From: Porogramme epimiltina
Lineage: Eukaryota; Basidiomycota; Agaricomycetes; Polyporales; Polyporaceae
Length of the DNA stretch: 64,000 bases
Direction of reading: 5' to 3'
NCBI GenBank assembly: GCA_900155495.1
Contig: FTLJ01000040.1
Location: 16,234-80,233, forward strand
Part shown: one piece after another, positions 36,219-48,133 of the stretch
How the letters are laid out: every line of letters starts with the position of its first letter
Numbering within the stretch: the first letter of the stretch is position 1
Notes under the pieces: model-generated
The model's database searches: none
What the model was told of the DNA's origin: nothing
The model's input: only the letters and a program-made list of their open reading frames with translations
Position numbers and translations under genes: made by a program

Positions 36219-37543
36219 GGTTCGACTGCTACATATACCTATTCTATTGGCGGCTCTCCCCTGGACCTTCAACGGCCTCGCAGACCCGCCACCCTGCACA
36301 TCCGTACATAACTCACATACGTATTCCCCGGTGCCCTTGCTGTGTTGTACCACCTTCGCCGTGTTGTTCCTCACAGTCGCCCTACCCCCGCTCTCCCCCT
36401 CTCCATTCCGTTCTGATCTTTCATCTTTCACGGTATCATTATCCTTGAGGAGTTTTACCACATCTACAGAGGTTGCGTGCGCCCCCCTCCCCCCGGAAGG
36501 CGGGGCGCCATCGAGACGCCGCCCGCCGCGGCAGCCCGGACTGCCGGCGGGGGCGGCGGTCGTCGTCATCGCGCGCTCACGGGGCTCTGGCTGCCAGGTT
36601 GAAATGTACATCTGGACAGTGTGTAGGCATAGCAGGCATATAGGTAGAGGTGCTCGTGCGCGCCGACGGCGCCATGCATATACGGTACATTAGATCCTGT
36701 GATCTATTATTTCATGACCTTTCACGACCCGCCGCTACCACCGCTCGTCCGCTTTCAATCCTGGTTCGTGACTGTCGGTGAATGCGAGGGCCGTCGCATG
36801 GCGTCCACGTACGCTCTATGCTTCCTTTCCCACACTTACACGCCCCACCCTCCTATTGTTTAGAGAAGACTCGAGGTGCACATTAAACCCTGTTTACGAG
36901 CATGTTCAAGTACGCATGTTCCGTCAAAATCGACTGCACGCTCCCCGCACACGCCTCCACGTCGTCTAATCTGGGTCCTCTTCTGACCGGCATATCCCTC
37001 TGTTTGCCTTTCCCGAATACTCATGTCAACGGTCTTGCACTATCAACCGCACGCAATACGGTAGGCATTCTCGCCTTCCCGATTGTCCAAATTTTGCTCA
37101 TGATAACAGGCGGGCGGATACATTTTTCTTAAAAGTGACATGCCCATGGGGAAACGGCTTCTTCTTCGTAAGCGCGTGGCTAGAAAATGTCGAGAAAATG
37201 TCTTCAGGCCGTCTGGCCTCTGTCACACCTTTTTGGTACGTGAGGAGTGGAGCTTTGTAAGGGGCTCCTGTGCAATATGCGCTTTGAGCTGAGGGCCTAT
37301 TTCTAAAATGTGGGGAAATCTTTCGGTAGGCCCTCAACTCGAAGGCCGGGTGTGCGGATGTGGGGGTGCCTATGTTGTGCCTTGATCACGCGACCTTACA
37401 TGTTGCGACGATTCCCCAGCGCTTAGCTGTCATGGTACTTCAACTTGAACGGGGCTGCGGTAGCGTTCCCCTTTGTACCCCCCTCACCCACCTACCCCAC
37501 GAGACACGATTTTCTCTCTCTTATGGTAGTTCACGTTGGTGAA
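36219..37543. other. Long intergenic region upstream of helicase gene 1
   Basis: This 1.3-kb spacer has no frame that I can tie to a family and no exon chain. It is less GC-rich than the flanking genes from about 36700 on. A minus-strand frame at 37098-37337 is unrecognised and probably chance. Confidence 0.5.
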
Positions 37544-40500
37544 ATGGCGAAACAGAAGTACTATGCCGTACACGGCGGTCGCGAAGGCTCCCAGATCTAC
37601 TTGACATGGGGTGAAGTACGCCCTTTCATCGCCAGGAGCTAGGGTGTCTTGGGGATCACGGCTGTTATGAGTCTATCTCTGACAAGCCCTATCGTATTTT
37701 AATCCCTACAGACAAAAACCAATGTACGTGCTCATGGAGCCTGCCCAAAACATATTGACGCTCACCTGATATCGCGCTCACAGGTGGTACACATGTCTGG
37801 CGTACGGTACAAGAGTTTCTACTCCTCGTCTGAGGCACAAGCGTGGCTGAAAGCTGTTGAGCCCGCCAGTACGACGGACGATGCTGACGCGGAACGTAAG
37901 TGCCGCTCGTCTCCCGGTCAGCAACTGCGGCAAGTGAGACTGACGCTTGTGCTGCAGTTCCTGTGGGATTTTGTTCTCGCTTCGCAGACGGATTGAGCGT
38001 GGGCGATCACACGCCGCTCTCACCCGCAGACAAGCTAGTAGGCGACCCAGGGCCTTCGAACACGGGACGTCAGCACCATTCGTGCTTTCATCCTCCGAAT
38101 GACCGCGCGGCCGCTGCCGCGACGGGCTCTGACGGAATAAGCTCGAAATGCGTTGACAGACGCAGCGAGGATGATGACAAGCGTGAGGCCGTCAGCACGA
38201 ATGACCTCCCTTCTGAGGAAGAGTACCCAGAGTACCCAGATGACGACTCTGACTTTCCTGACGACGAAATCGAGACGCTCCAGGGTCCGTCAAGTCCTTC
38301 AACGCAACCCGATCCTCCTGTGCAGGCATCCGCAGCGACCAGCGTGAGGTCCAGCCCGGCAGGCGCAGGCAGGTTTACCTCGTCGAGAGGGATACTGGAC
38401 GACAACGAAGACGACGGACCTGCACCTGCGACAAAGATACAGCTCTCGCACGAGCAGAAGCTCGTCCTCACGCGCGTGCGCAAGGGCGAATCCGTCTTCT
38501 TCACCGGCTCTGCGGGGACGGGAAAGTCGGTGCTCCTGCGCGAGATCATCCGCGCGTGCCGTTCGGGCGGCTTGAGTAGCTCTGCTGTCGCGGTCACGGC
38601 GTCGACGGGGATCGCGTCGGTCAACGTCGGCGGGGGCACGCTGCACTCCTGGGCCGGGATTGGGCTGGGAAAGGAGGACAAGGACGCGCTCGTGGCGAAG
38701 ATATATGGGATAAGCGCGAAGGACTATAAAGCGGACCTACAGAAGAGGAAAGCGTGGAACGCCAAGCGCGAGAACGGGAAAGTGCCACTGACAAGTGAGG
38801 ACGTAGAGTTTCTGCCGTCAGATCCGGGAGCGGGTCGTAAGAATGCTGCGCTGGACCGATGGCGGTACGTGAAGACGCTGATCATTGACGAGGGTAAGTG
38901 TTTTAGGCTTGGAATGTTGAAGACAAACCGGCCAATAACTTGGGTACTGTGCAGTATCCATGATCGACGGCAGGTTGTTCGATAAGCTGGTGCGTACATC
39001 GACCTTGAGCTACCATGATCGTATGCCAGCTGACTTTTTGCGTACACAGGAATACGTCGCGAGGAAATTGCGGAAAAATGAACTACCTTTCGGTGGCATC
39101 CAGGTGCGGAAGGTATCTTCACTCAAAGAGCACTCTCTCATAGTAACCGAGATAGCTCGTTTTGTCGGGCGACTTCTGTCAGCTTCCACCAGTCCCCGAC
39201 AGGCACTCGAGTGGTGCGCAGATTCCCGCCTGCTTTGCTTTCGAGGCCGAGTCTTGGGACCGATGCGTCGGGGAACCTCTCGTCTTGCACAAGGTGTTCC
39301 GACAAAGGGACAAAGGTCAGTGACTGCTGCTTTCCCTTTCGCCCGCTGCCTCGCAACATCATCTGATCATCTACTGGTCTAGCCTTTGTGGATATGTTGA
39401 ATGCCATGCGGTTCGGTAAGATTGGCCAAGACATGACGCGCACGTTCAGGACACTTGAGCGTGACATCAAGTACAACGATGGGATTGAGCCGACAGAGCT
39501 GTAGGTCCTATGGACTACCATTCCGCGAACCGTACTCACCGCCTGGTCTCCACCTCGCAAGGTATCCGACTCGCAATGAAGTTGACAGCGCGAACAGCAC
39601 ACGCCTCGCAAAGCTCCCCGGGGCGCCAAGAGACTATGTGGCGGTAGATTCACCGGGAAGGGATTGGAACGGAAAATTGTTCAGTAAGGAGCGTGTTGAA
39701 CACGCTCTGAAGGTCCAGATCGTACCGAAACTTCTTCCGCTCAAAGTGGGTGCGGTGGTGATGTTGGTCAAGGTACGCACTTAAAAGTATAACCTGCAAT
39801 GATATCCTGCAACCCGGGTTCTAAGTATGCCAATGGCTGCAGAACATCAGACCAGGAGTTCTTGTGAACGGCACGACTGGGTGTGTCGTCGACTTTTGCA
39901 AGCCACGCGACGCCTTGATTACGGGGGTAGAAATCATGCTCCCGGAGGTGGCTTCGGCCCCTGCGACCCCCGTTGTAGACTCCACAGGCACTTCGCCCTT
40001 CGGTACGAGTCCCGGTATCCGTGGTCAGCGCAAGCAGGAATTAGAGACGATCCTCGAAGGCACTGGCCTCTGGCCTGTCGTGAAATTCGCGAGCGGCCCC
40101 AGAATGCTCTGCATCCCGCAGTCCTTCGAATCAGTCACGGCCGACGGGACGATCGAGGCGATGCGCGAGCAGGTGCCGCTCATCCTTGCGTGGGCATTGA
40201 GTATCCACAAGTCCCAGGGACAAACGCTCGATCGTGTCCGCGTAGATCTGAAGCGGATCTTTGAGAAAGGACAAGGTGAATTTCATGCTACTTCCAACGA
40301 GTTGACTGTGGTATTGATGGATGGGATATGTTGTCTGCAGCTTACGTTGCTCTGTCGAGGGCGACAAGCATGAAAACACTCCAGGTTCTTAATTTCGAAC
40401 CGACCAAGTGAGAGCTCATTCAGGCTAGTCTCCCAGTGCAATGGCCAACTCACTTGGATCCCCTGTAGAGTTCGAGCGCACCCAAGGGTGCTAGAGTGGA

Positions 40501-40589
40501 TGGAAAAACACATAGACACTTCCCCTGCTGTTCAACATGAACGTGACGAGGTTGATGAGGACATCGACTTCTGGGAGGGTCTTTTATGA
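37544..40589 (+). CDS. RNase H1-type hybrid-binding domain fused to Pif1-family helicase, copy 1
   Basis: An eleven-or-so-exon gene for a protein of about 750 residues. The N-terminus, [19 protein letters not shown], is a viroplasmin/RNase H1 hybrid-binding domain (HBD) continued over a 12-nt exon (37712-37723) into [13 protein letters not shown] MSGVRYKSF and AQAWL. An acidic disordered linker (37990-38430) follows. The helicase has Walker A GSAGTGKS (38508-38531), Walker B LIIDEVSMIDG across an intron, GDFCQLPPV (39165-39200), [17 protein letters not shown], and the C-terminal [15 protein letters not shown] and AYVALSRA blocks of Pif1/RecD-type superfamily 1B. The end, DIDFWEGLL, reaches TGA at 40587-40589. 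No inactivating change is seen. The HBD suggests binding to RNA:DNA hybrids; the enzyme presumably unwinds DNA or hybrids 5'-3'. Copy 2 lies directly downstream. Confidence 0.88.
37712..37723 (+). other. 12-nt microexon in helicase copy 1
   Basis: The 12 bases are bounded by a CTACAG acceptor and a GTACGT donor and add four codons (TKTN). They are required to complete the HBD, and the same exon is found in copy 2. Confidence 0.75.
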
Positions 40590-41082
40590 TGTCTCTGACG
40601 TACTACACGCGTGCCCTGTGACTCTGGATTTGAGCCTCCCCATTCTTGATTGCTTCAAGCATGAACCACGCCTTTTCTTTCCTATATATTTCAGAGACGG
40701 TTGTCAGTTGCACTAGGTGGGCAAGCGTTACTAGTAGTTTCTATCGAGCGAAATAAACGTTGTATGATATTCAGAGTAGCGTATTATGTGTTTCCTAGAC
40801 TCATGTTGGTAGAAGCGCATACATGCAAATAATACCCCTGAGCCTGCTCATTCTCTAATCCCCTCCGATCCAAAGGCTTCCATTGTCCGCCTTTCCTGGA
40901 TACCCGTGTCAACATTCATCCACGCGCCACAAACGCGCGTGAGTATCACGTGATCTCATTTACGCGCGACGCGCGCTGTCAAACTTGAAAGACACGATGC
41001 GGTGTTCCCCTTTCAGCCGCCATCCACGTCCCCACGCGCAAGTCGCCCCTTCTCTCCCCCCCTGAGAGTGCACATTGGGGAC
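40590..41082. other. Spacer between tandem helicase genes
   Basis: This 493-bp spacer is A/T-richer than the genes. It holds an AATAAA hexamer at 40752-40757, a possible poly(A) signal of copy 1, and a CACGTG near 40948 plus CGCGCG-rich sequence that may belong to the copy 2 promoter. No other gene is seen. Confidence 0.5.
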
Positions 41083-44000
41083 ATGGCTAAGCAGAAGTAC
41101 TACGCCGTGTACGGCGGTCGTGAAGGCACCCAAATCTACGAGACTTGGGATGACGTGCGTCCTCTTCTTACCACTAGCAGGATACCCTGAGGCTGCTGTG
41201 GCTTGAAGTTGACCGCTGACCACCGCCCACTCCCACCTTTCTCAGACGAAAGCCAACGTACGTGCTTCTGCAACCTACTTAAACATCTTGGCGCTCAGTG
41301 GATTCGCTTATGTCGGCGCTCACAGGTGCATCGTGTGTCTGGTGTGCGGTACAAGAGCTTCTCCTCCTCGGAACAAGCGCAGGCATGGTTGCAAGGCATA
41401 GAGGACGTCATGACTACGGACGTGCTTGACGCGGAGCGTAAGTTCCATGTCTATAATGTGTATCCATGGTAAACAAAATTGATGCCCGTCTGCGGGTCCT
41501 ATGTCTCTGCATATTTTTCCTCGTTCTAGAGGGACGTGACGTAGACGATCGCGCGCCGCTCGCACCTGCGCACCGGCCACATCGAAACTCAGCTCTACCT
41601 CTCGCAGCACGGAGGCACCATCCGTATTACTACCCTCCAAACAATCGTGTGGCGGCCGTCGCCACGGGTTATGACAGAGAGAACTCGATATACATCGACA
41701 GCGGAGACGAGGACGGCGACGATGACGACATCGTCATGCTCCCTGGACCATCACTGACCAACGGGGTGGCACAAGCCGTCCCCCCTCCGAAGCAAGAGCG
41801 CTCGGGTAATGGGTACGAGATTATTGACTCGGACGACGAGATCGAGATGCTCCCAGGACCACCTGGGCCCTCGTCGCGACCCGTTGCTGCTCCCGCGCCA
41901 GTCCCTGCACCTGCCCCGGCACCTCCCCCCGCGCTGCAGGATGGCGCCCACCCGATTCTAGCGGACGCAGACGCACCCGTCGCGCCTGAGGGCATGCTCA
42001 TAAGCGCGCCTATTCGCGAGGTGAAGCTCTCGCCCGAACAGACTTTTATCCTTGCGCGCGTCCGTAAGGGTGATTCTATCTTCTTCACCGGCTCCGCGGG
42101 AACGGGAAAGTCCGTGCTCCTGCGCGAGATAATCCGCGCGTGCCGCCCGAACCCAGGCCCCACCCCCCTCGTCGCGGTGACGGCATCGACGGGGATCGCG
42201 GCGGTCAACGTAGGCGGATGCACTCTGCACTCATGGGCGGGGATTGGATTAGGGAAAGAAGACAAGGATTCTCTTGTGGCGAAGATTCTTGGGGTGAACC
42301 CGAAGGCGTACAAGGCGGAGCAAGCGAAGAGGAGGGAGCTGAACGAGAAGCTCGCGAGGGGAGAGCGGCTGACGGGCGAGGAGATGGACTTTTTGCAGTC
42401 AGACCCGGCGGCAACGAGGAAGAGCCCGGCGCTGGAACGGTGGAGGAAGGTGAAGACCTTAATTATTGATGAGAGTGAGTGCATTTTGTGGCCTCTGAGT
42501 ACAAAGTGACTAACGGGTCGAGTGTTGTGTAGTCTCGATGATCGACGGTCGGTTATTCGATAAGCTGGTGCGTGTGGTGGCCCCGGACAGGCTTCTGACG
42601 CGTATGTGTGTAAGTATTTGTGCTTACTGATGTTCCGTACATGTAGGAATACGCCGCACGCAAAGTACGCAAGAATGAAATGACTTTCGGGGGCATCCAG
42701 GTGCGAAAGTTTTCCTCGTTCATAGCTGTTCACTTATAGTTCTTGCGTCATGAATAGCTCGTTCTGTCAGGCGACTTCTGTCAACTTCCTCCGGTGCCGG
42801 ACAAGGACTCGAAAGGCGGACAAGTCACGGCTTGCTTTGCTTTCGAGGCCGAGTCTTGGGACCGGTGTGTCGGGCCTCCTCTCGTCTTGCATAGGGTCTT
42901 TCGACAAAGGGATCAGAGTTAGTGATCGCTACTGCCTCTTTCACTTGTTACATCTGATAATGTCTTGGCCTAGCTTTCGTTGACATGCTGAACGCTATGC
43001 GTTTCGGTGAGATTGACGCGGACATGACACGCACCTTCAGGTCACTCGAGCGAAGTATCGAGTACGATGATGGGATTGAGCCAACGGAGTTGTGAGTCTT
43101 ACAAACAGCTAACCGACAAGTCAGACCATCTACTTAACCTCAACCCCACTAGGTACCCGACTCGCAATGAAGTAGAATCCGCAAACAGCTCGCGCCTCTC
43201 AAAGCTCCCCGGTACATCAAAGGATTACAGGGCGATGGACTCCCCGGGGAGGGACGAGCATGGGAACCCGTTCAGCAGAGAACGCGTCGAACGTGCCCTC
43301 AAGGATCAGATTGTCCCGAAGATTCTTCCACTCAAGGTGGGCGCAGTTGTGATGTTGGTCAAGGTGCGCAATAGAGCAGTATACCCTTCTATCCTTTACA
43401 AGCTCAAACGGAACCGTGCTGGTGGTCATAGAATATTGTTCAAGGAGTTCTAGTGAACGGTACAACCGGGCGCGTCGTCGGTTTTTATAAACCACGCGAG
43501 GCGATGGAAATGGGGGCGGCCATCATGCTCCCCGAGGCGCGTATCCCCGATGCACCTGGGGCCCCTGGTGCAGATCCCGACGCGCCTGCTCTTCCCCCGG
43601 ACCCGCTGGCACTGCGCGCGCAGGAGGAAGAGCGCGAGCAGAAGTTGAAGCGGATCCTCGCGCTCCAGAGCTTGTGGCCTGCAGTGCAGTTCGCGAGTGG
43701 CCCACTAATGCTCTGCGTCCCGCTCCCCTTCGAGTCCGTCACGGCTGACGGGACGATCGAGGCGGTGCGCGAGCAGGTGCCGCTCATCCTTGCGTGGGCG
43801 TTGAGTATACACAAGTCGCAAGGGCAGACGCTTGACCGTGTTCGTGTCGATCTGAAGCGGATCTTCGAGAAGGGACAAGGTAAACCCTGAGCCACTTCTG
43901 ACAAGGCGTATCGGGTGCTGACCGGCGTGACGTATCTCATTCAGCTTACGTTGCTCTATCAAGGGCCACGCGCATGGAAACGCTCCAGGTACTCCATTTC

Positions 44001-44193
44001 GAGCCGACCAAGTGCGTGTCCGTTCAATCTAACCCCTCTGTGTAGTGACTAACTTCCTCGGATACGTTGCAGAGTTCAAGCACACCCAAGAGTGCTGCAG
44101 TGGATGGCACAGCACATTGGTACTGCCCCTGTGGCTCGGCGTGAGCGTGATGAAGTTGACGAGGATATCGACTTCTGGGGGGATGTATTGTGA
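41083..44193 (+). CDS. RNase H1-type hybrid-binding domain fused to Pif1-family helicase, copy 2
   Basis: A tandem paralog of the preceding gene with the same exon layout, about 780 residues. The HBD reads [20 protein letters not shown], then the 12-nt exon (41246-41257), then [19 protein letters not shown]. By eye 39 of 54 HBD residues match copy 1. The linker carries two related acidic/hydrophobic motifs ([24 protein letters not shown]). Helicase motifs are complete: GSAGTGKS (42088-42111), IIDEISMIDG across an intron, GDFCQLPPV (42770-42796), [20 protein letters not shown] (43810-43855) and AYVALSRA (about 43945-43970). The C-terminus ends DIDFWGDVL at TGA 44191-44193. All GT-AG joins keep frame, so the gene looks functional. 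Pif1 helicases act at telomeres, G-quadruplexes, Okazaki fragments and R-loops. Confidence 0.88.
41246..41257 (+). other. 12-nt microexon in helicase copy 2
   Basis: The same-phase four-codon exon (TKAN) between a TTTCTCAG acceptor and a GTACGT donor corresponds to 37712-37723 of copy 1 and is needed for a continuous HBD. Confidence 0.75.
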
Positions 44194-44678
44194 TCTCTGC
44201 TATGACTCTGAATTTATGTTCTCGTTCTTGCTTGCTTCTAAACATATACGCCTATACGCCTATATGTCTATACGTATAATCGTTACTTGCAGTACACAAC
44301 TTCTTAATATCTACTTTCCGTCGTTCATAAATGGTCGTGGACATCCAACGTGCTGTATCGAGCGAAATCATCAATGTACGATTCCGAGAAGAGCGCACTA
44401 CAAGCGTCCGAGCCCCCTGCAGGCGAAGTAGAAAATCGAAACATACATGCATACAGTACGCTATGAAATGGCACGGCAGCGCATTACATGGTATCATAGA
44501 ACAAGCCGTACACCACAGATTACCAAGCTAGCAGGAACAGATAATCGTCTCAGCGAGCTCGTTAAGGCTACAGTCCTATACAACACCTCCAACTATCCAA
44601 ACAACAGCCGCCTTCAGATCATCGTGATATCGTCGTTCGTGTCGTCGATGCGTCGTAAGATATACTTGGACAACTGCC
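44194..44678. other. Convergent intergenic region, helicase copy 2 / RhoGAP
   Basis: This 485-bp, relatively A/T-rich spacer should hold two 3' UTRs. A short tandem motif, three imperfect TATACGCC/TATATGTC-like units at about 44257-44280, is present. No coding exon is supported. Confidence 0.5.
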
Positions 44679-47600
44679 TCACTCAGAGGCGGACGGCTTC
44701 TTCCCATGTCCTGACCGCTTACTCGGGCTCGAGTGACCCGACGAACTTGACGGGGGCGATGGCGACGCGCTCGCAAACGCCGCAGCTGCGGCTGTCGATG
44801 AAAGCTCGATCCCTGATTCGTTCGAGCCCTGGCGCACCGGCGGCGGATGCGCTGGCTGCTGCGTGGGCTGTAGCGCGGGCTGTTGTGGCGGTGAGAAAAC
44901 GTCTGGGGGGTTGCTCGTACCAGCGCTGAACGGATCCGGTGCGTCGACTGGCGAGGGTTGTGACTGATTCGACACACTTCGCATCGAGGGGTCCCGCGAT
45001 GGCGGGTGGGTGGGCGAGCCCGCACTCGGGGGCGAGTTCCCGGTGGCAGCGGTGGCCGAGGTATTTACCGATACGAGGGACGGAGCCTTCTCTGGGGGCG
45101 GTGAAAGGGGCCCCGGGAGAGATGACGTGCTTGTGTTAATACTACCCTCGTATGTCGGAGACAAGGAGCTCTGCGGGGTGACCCGGACTTGATCGTCAAA
45201 GAACTGCCCAGCTCTTACCGACGGTATCTGTCGAGCAGGTGAGCCGGCGTGAGGGCCAGCACGTAGTGACGGGTGGATGCTGTTCGTGGGGCGCGGGGGT
45301 AATTGCGGGGTGAAATCCTGTGGCGGTGGGCGGGGTGGGAATGGTGGTGCCATCTCCTGGATGTTGGGACGTTGTACGTCGAATGACGAGCGAGGCGTGC
45401 CAGAGGTCGATGGTGTCTTCTGGTGTTTCCGGGGGGAAGTTGGTACAGGAGGAGGGGGCATGCTAGACGAGGGGATGGTCGCGGGAGGGGGCATACTAGT
45501 CAGCTTTGTGTGGGTGGAGCCGTATGCCACATGGGCAGCAGACTCGTGGAGAGGAGCGGGGGGTAGCGGGGGAGAATTTGTTCCGCTTTGCTGGAATAGC
45601 ACATGGGCGTAGGTGATGAGATCCTCCATGGTAGTATCCTAGGTCAGACCGTTAATAAAACATGATTAGTGTAGATTGTCGGTCACGTTACCTTCCACGC
45701 CTGCATCCCTAATAGGTCGCCGCCCTCTGGGATCTTGTCTTCACCAAAGATGACCGACCCGAAAACGATTGCGAGATTCTTCGGGTCCATCTTGTTCTTC
45801 TCCGAGTGTGATGCCACGCGTGCGAGATGCTCAACGATGGCCTTGAGCGTGGCTTGATGAATTGCCGGTAGACGACGGATCTTGGAGCGAAGGAGAGTGA
45901 AGTTGCTCGCAGCATGTTCGTCTATCGCCACACGTAAGCCATGCGATGATTGTTACATGGGTCAATGTACACAACACACCGAATGCCTCTGTATGCTGCA
46001 TCCGTTCCTGCAGCGGGAATTTGAAAACAGGCTCGGGCAGTTCTCGCAGGTATAGCTGTATTTATATGAGTGTGCTTGCTTTCTCAACAAGTGATTGAGA
46101 CATACCTTCAGGAACCCCGATACGCAATACACATCGTCAGCCTGAGGGTTGAACTGAAATGCCGCTTCATTTCGTTCGATCTTATGTTGAAGCTGCAGGC
46201 GGGTTATGAGCAACAATTCGATGCCACTAAAACGAATGAAGGTCACCTCCTGAACGGCGGCGTGCCTTCCCGAAACCTGTAACAAATAAATAATTCAGCT
46301 CCAGCATACTGGCGTGCGGCGTGCGTGACGAACCCGGTAGATACCCTCCGCGTCCAATCCTCGTTTGTCAATGTCCTCAATACACATCCGCACAATCCTC
46401 GGGATCCCGCCTTCCAGCGGTCCACGCGCGGTGGCATAGTCCACCAGACTGACTCCGAATATAAGATCCTTGCACTCTCCCACGTTGTAGTTGTAGTAAT
46501 ATACTGGTTTGGGAGATACGGCGGCGAGCAGGCGTGGGATACTCGCCGTTATGGCCGCACTATCACGTTGCGGGGAAATCTTCTCAATCATGTGCCCACA
46601 GTGTTCACAAAGTTGACATTGAGTTGCGGCTGCCGCGCTAAGGATAAGACGGTTAGTGGGCGTGCATGCGCACTTAGAGCGGAGGGGTCACGTACGTTAG
46701 GCTGTCGTTGTACATCTCGAGGATCCTTCTCAGTATCTGCGAAGACTCTCGCACGAACGACTCCATAGACTAGCGCCACGCCGTTAATTTTCTTTGAACG
46801 GGACATGAATCTGAGACCGCTCACCTTGAAGCCCGACTCGATGATCTTGACTCTCCGTATCCGGAGGGTCTCCAGCCAATGAACGCCACGCCGGTACTCC
46901 TTGTCTACAAATTACCCCCACGTTAGAGGACACCGCCCGGCAGCACAGCGCGCATCCTGGAGCAGAGCCCCACACATACCTGCCTCATCGGCCTCGCGCT
47001 TAGCACGCACTTGCCGGAGCGCGTTGTCGGAGCGCCCTTCCCTATCCCTATCGCGGTCGAGGAAGGTCATGAGCTGGTTGAGCTGCTTCTTGCCTTGGTG
47101 CGCAAGGTCCTGAAGCGCAGTCGAGGTTGAGGCCGCGGCGGACGGTGACCGGTTCCGCGCGTGCTGGGACGGCCGACGGTCGAGCGGACGCAGTGGCTGC
47201 GGGCCGGTCACAACTGGCCGCGCGCCGTTCGCGCCTTGCGATTGAGGTTTCGACAGCGGCGGCATGTTGTTAGGGTCCTGGGGAGATGTTGGGGAAAGAG
47301 GGGCGGCGGCAGCGGTTTTGTAGTCCTGGACATGCGCGGGCGGCGGGGACAGTGCGTGGGGAGTTGGGATGGTCAGTGCCACTAGCGGTGATGAGCGGCG
47401 TCGAGAGAGACACTCACCTCTGTCTCCTGACATTTCCTGAGATACGCCCGTTTGAGACGGGGGAGGACATTCTCTGCGTAGTCTGCATGAGCGGTTACTG
47501 CATCCTTGATGTCCTCACGTATGCGCTTTCGGATGCGATCTTGCTCTTCCTAAACAGCATACACACTGTCTCGTACGCATGTCACACGTGGGTAGAACAG

Positions 47601-48133
47601 AGAGGACGCACCTTGAAGTTGAAGAGTGGTTCAATGACATGTGCAATGAGGCTGTCGAGGAACGCTTGGTGCGTCCCGGCCTCTGAGAAACGAGCAAGAG
47701 TCCTACGGTCAGATACAACCCAGGAAACGACTAAGCGGAGACGGACCTCGCTCTACGTTGTCCGTGATCTCCGTCCACGCCATCCGGGTCGTGCTGATCT
47801 CCATGCGGTCGTCGATAAATGCGTCTAAACTCCTCGACTTTCGGTGGAGCTTCATCATAGATGAGACACTGTCGGCGGACATGCATCAGAACCGCCGCCT
47901 CAGGAAGCCCGAAAGGCACGCACTATTGCTCCTCTATCCTCCGTCTGTGCACACGGTAGTCAGCGGGGGCGCGCCACGGAGACAGAGGGGCGGGACGCGC
48001 ACCTTTCTTGGAAGAAAGCGAGATACGAATCGCCGAGGACTCTCAGATGTTGCTCGAACAGAGCAGTCGCACTTTGCGCTGCATCTACCGGAGGTGGTTT
48101 GACGCCTGCAGCAGCCTCTGCTGGGGCGGACAT
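44679..48133 (-). CDS. F-BAR/BAR-type and RhoGAP domain protein (Rgd1/Rgd2 class)
   Basis: A many-exon gene for a protein of about 900 residues. ATG 48131-48133 opens MSAPAEAAAGVKPPPV, then a helical N-terminal region (TALFEQHLRVLGDSYLAFFQ; FIDDRMEISTTRMAWTEITDNVE; LKRAYLRKCQETE) that fits an F-BAR/BAR membrane-curving module. A Ser/Pro linker (about 47330-47120) interrupts it before more coiled coil (DNALRQVRAKREADEA). The RhoGAP domain starts near 46480 with PRIVRMCIEDIDKRGLDAEGIYRV, whose Arg (GIYR) is the expected catalytic finger, and continues with SGRHAAVQEL, NPQADDVYCVSGFLK, LPAIHQATLKAIVEHLARVA and DPKNLAIVFG (about 45780). A long Pro/Ser-rich tail with polyproline runs ends at 44679. 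It probably downregulates a Rho GTPase at sites of polarised growth or septation. Confidence 0.88.

Noticed and set aside
35397..36611. Long 404-codon minus-strand open frame
   Set aside because: It lies antisense to the Nudix gene in GC-rich sequence, has no domain, and has composition typical of a shadow frame.
37544..40589. Helicase copy 1 as a pseudogene, because the open frames are short and broken
   Set aside because: All breaks coincide with GT-AG introns shared with copy 2, and every motif reads through in frame.
37544..44193. Helicase genes as Helitron-type RepHel transposases
   Set aside because: No replication initiator (HUH) domain is seen, and the genes have an HBD and a dense, conserved intron structure. 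Terminal Helitron signals were not established.
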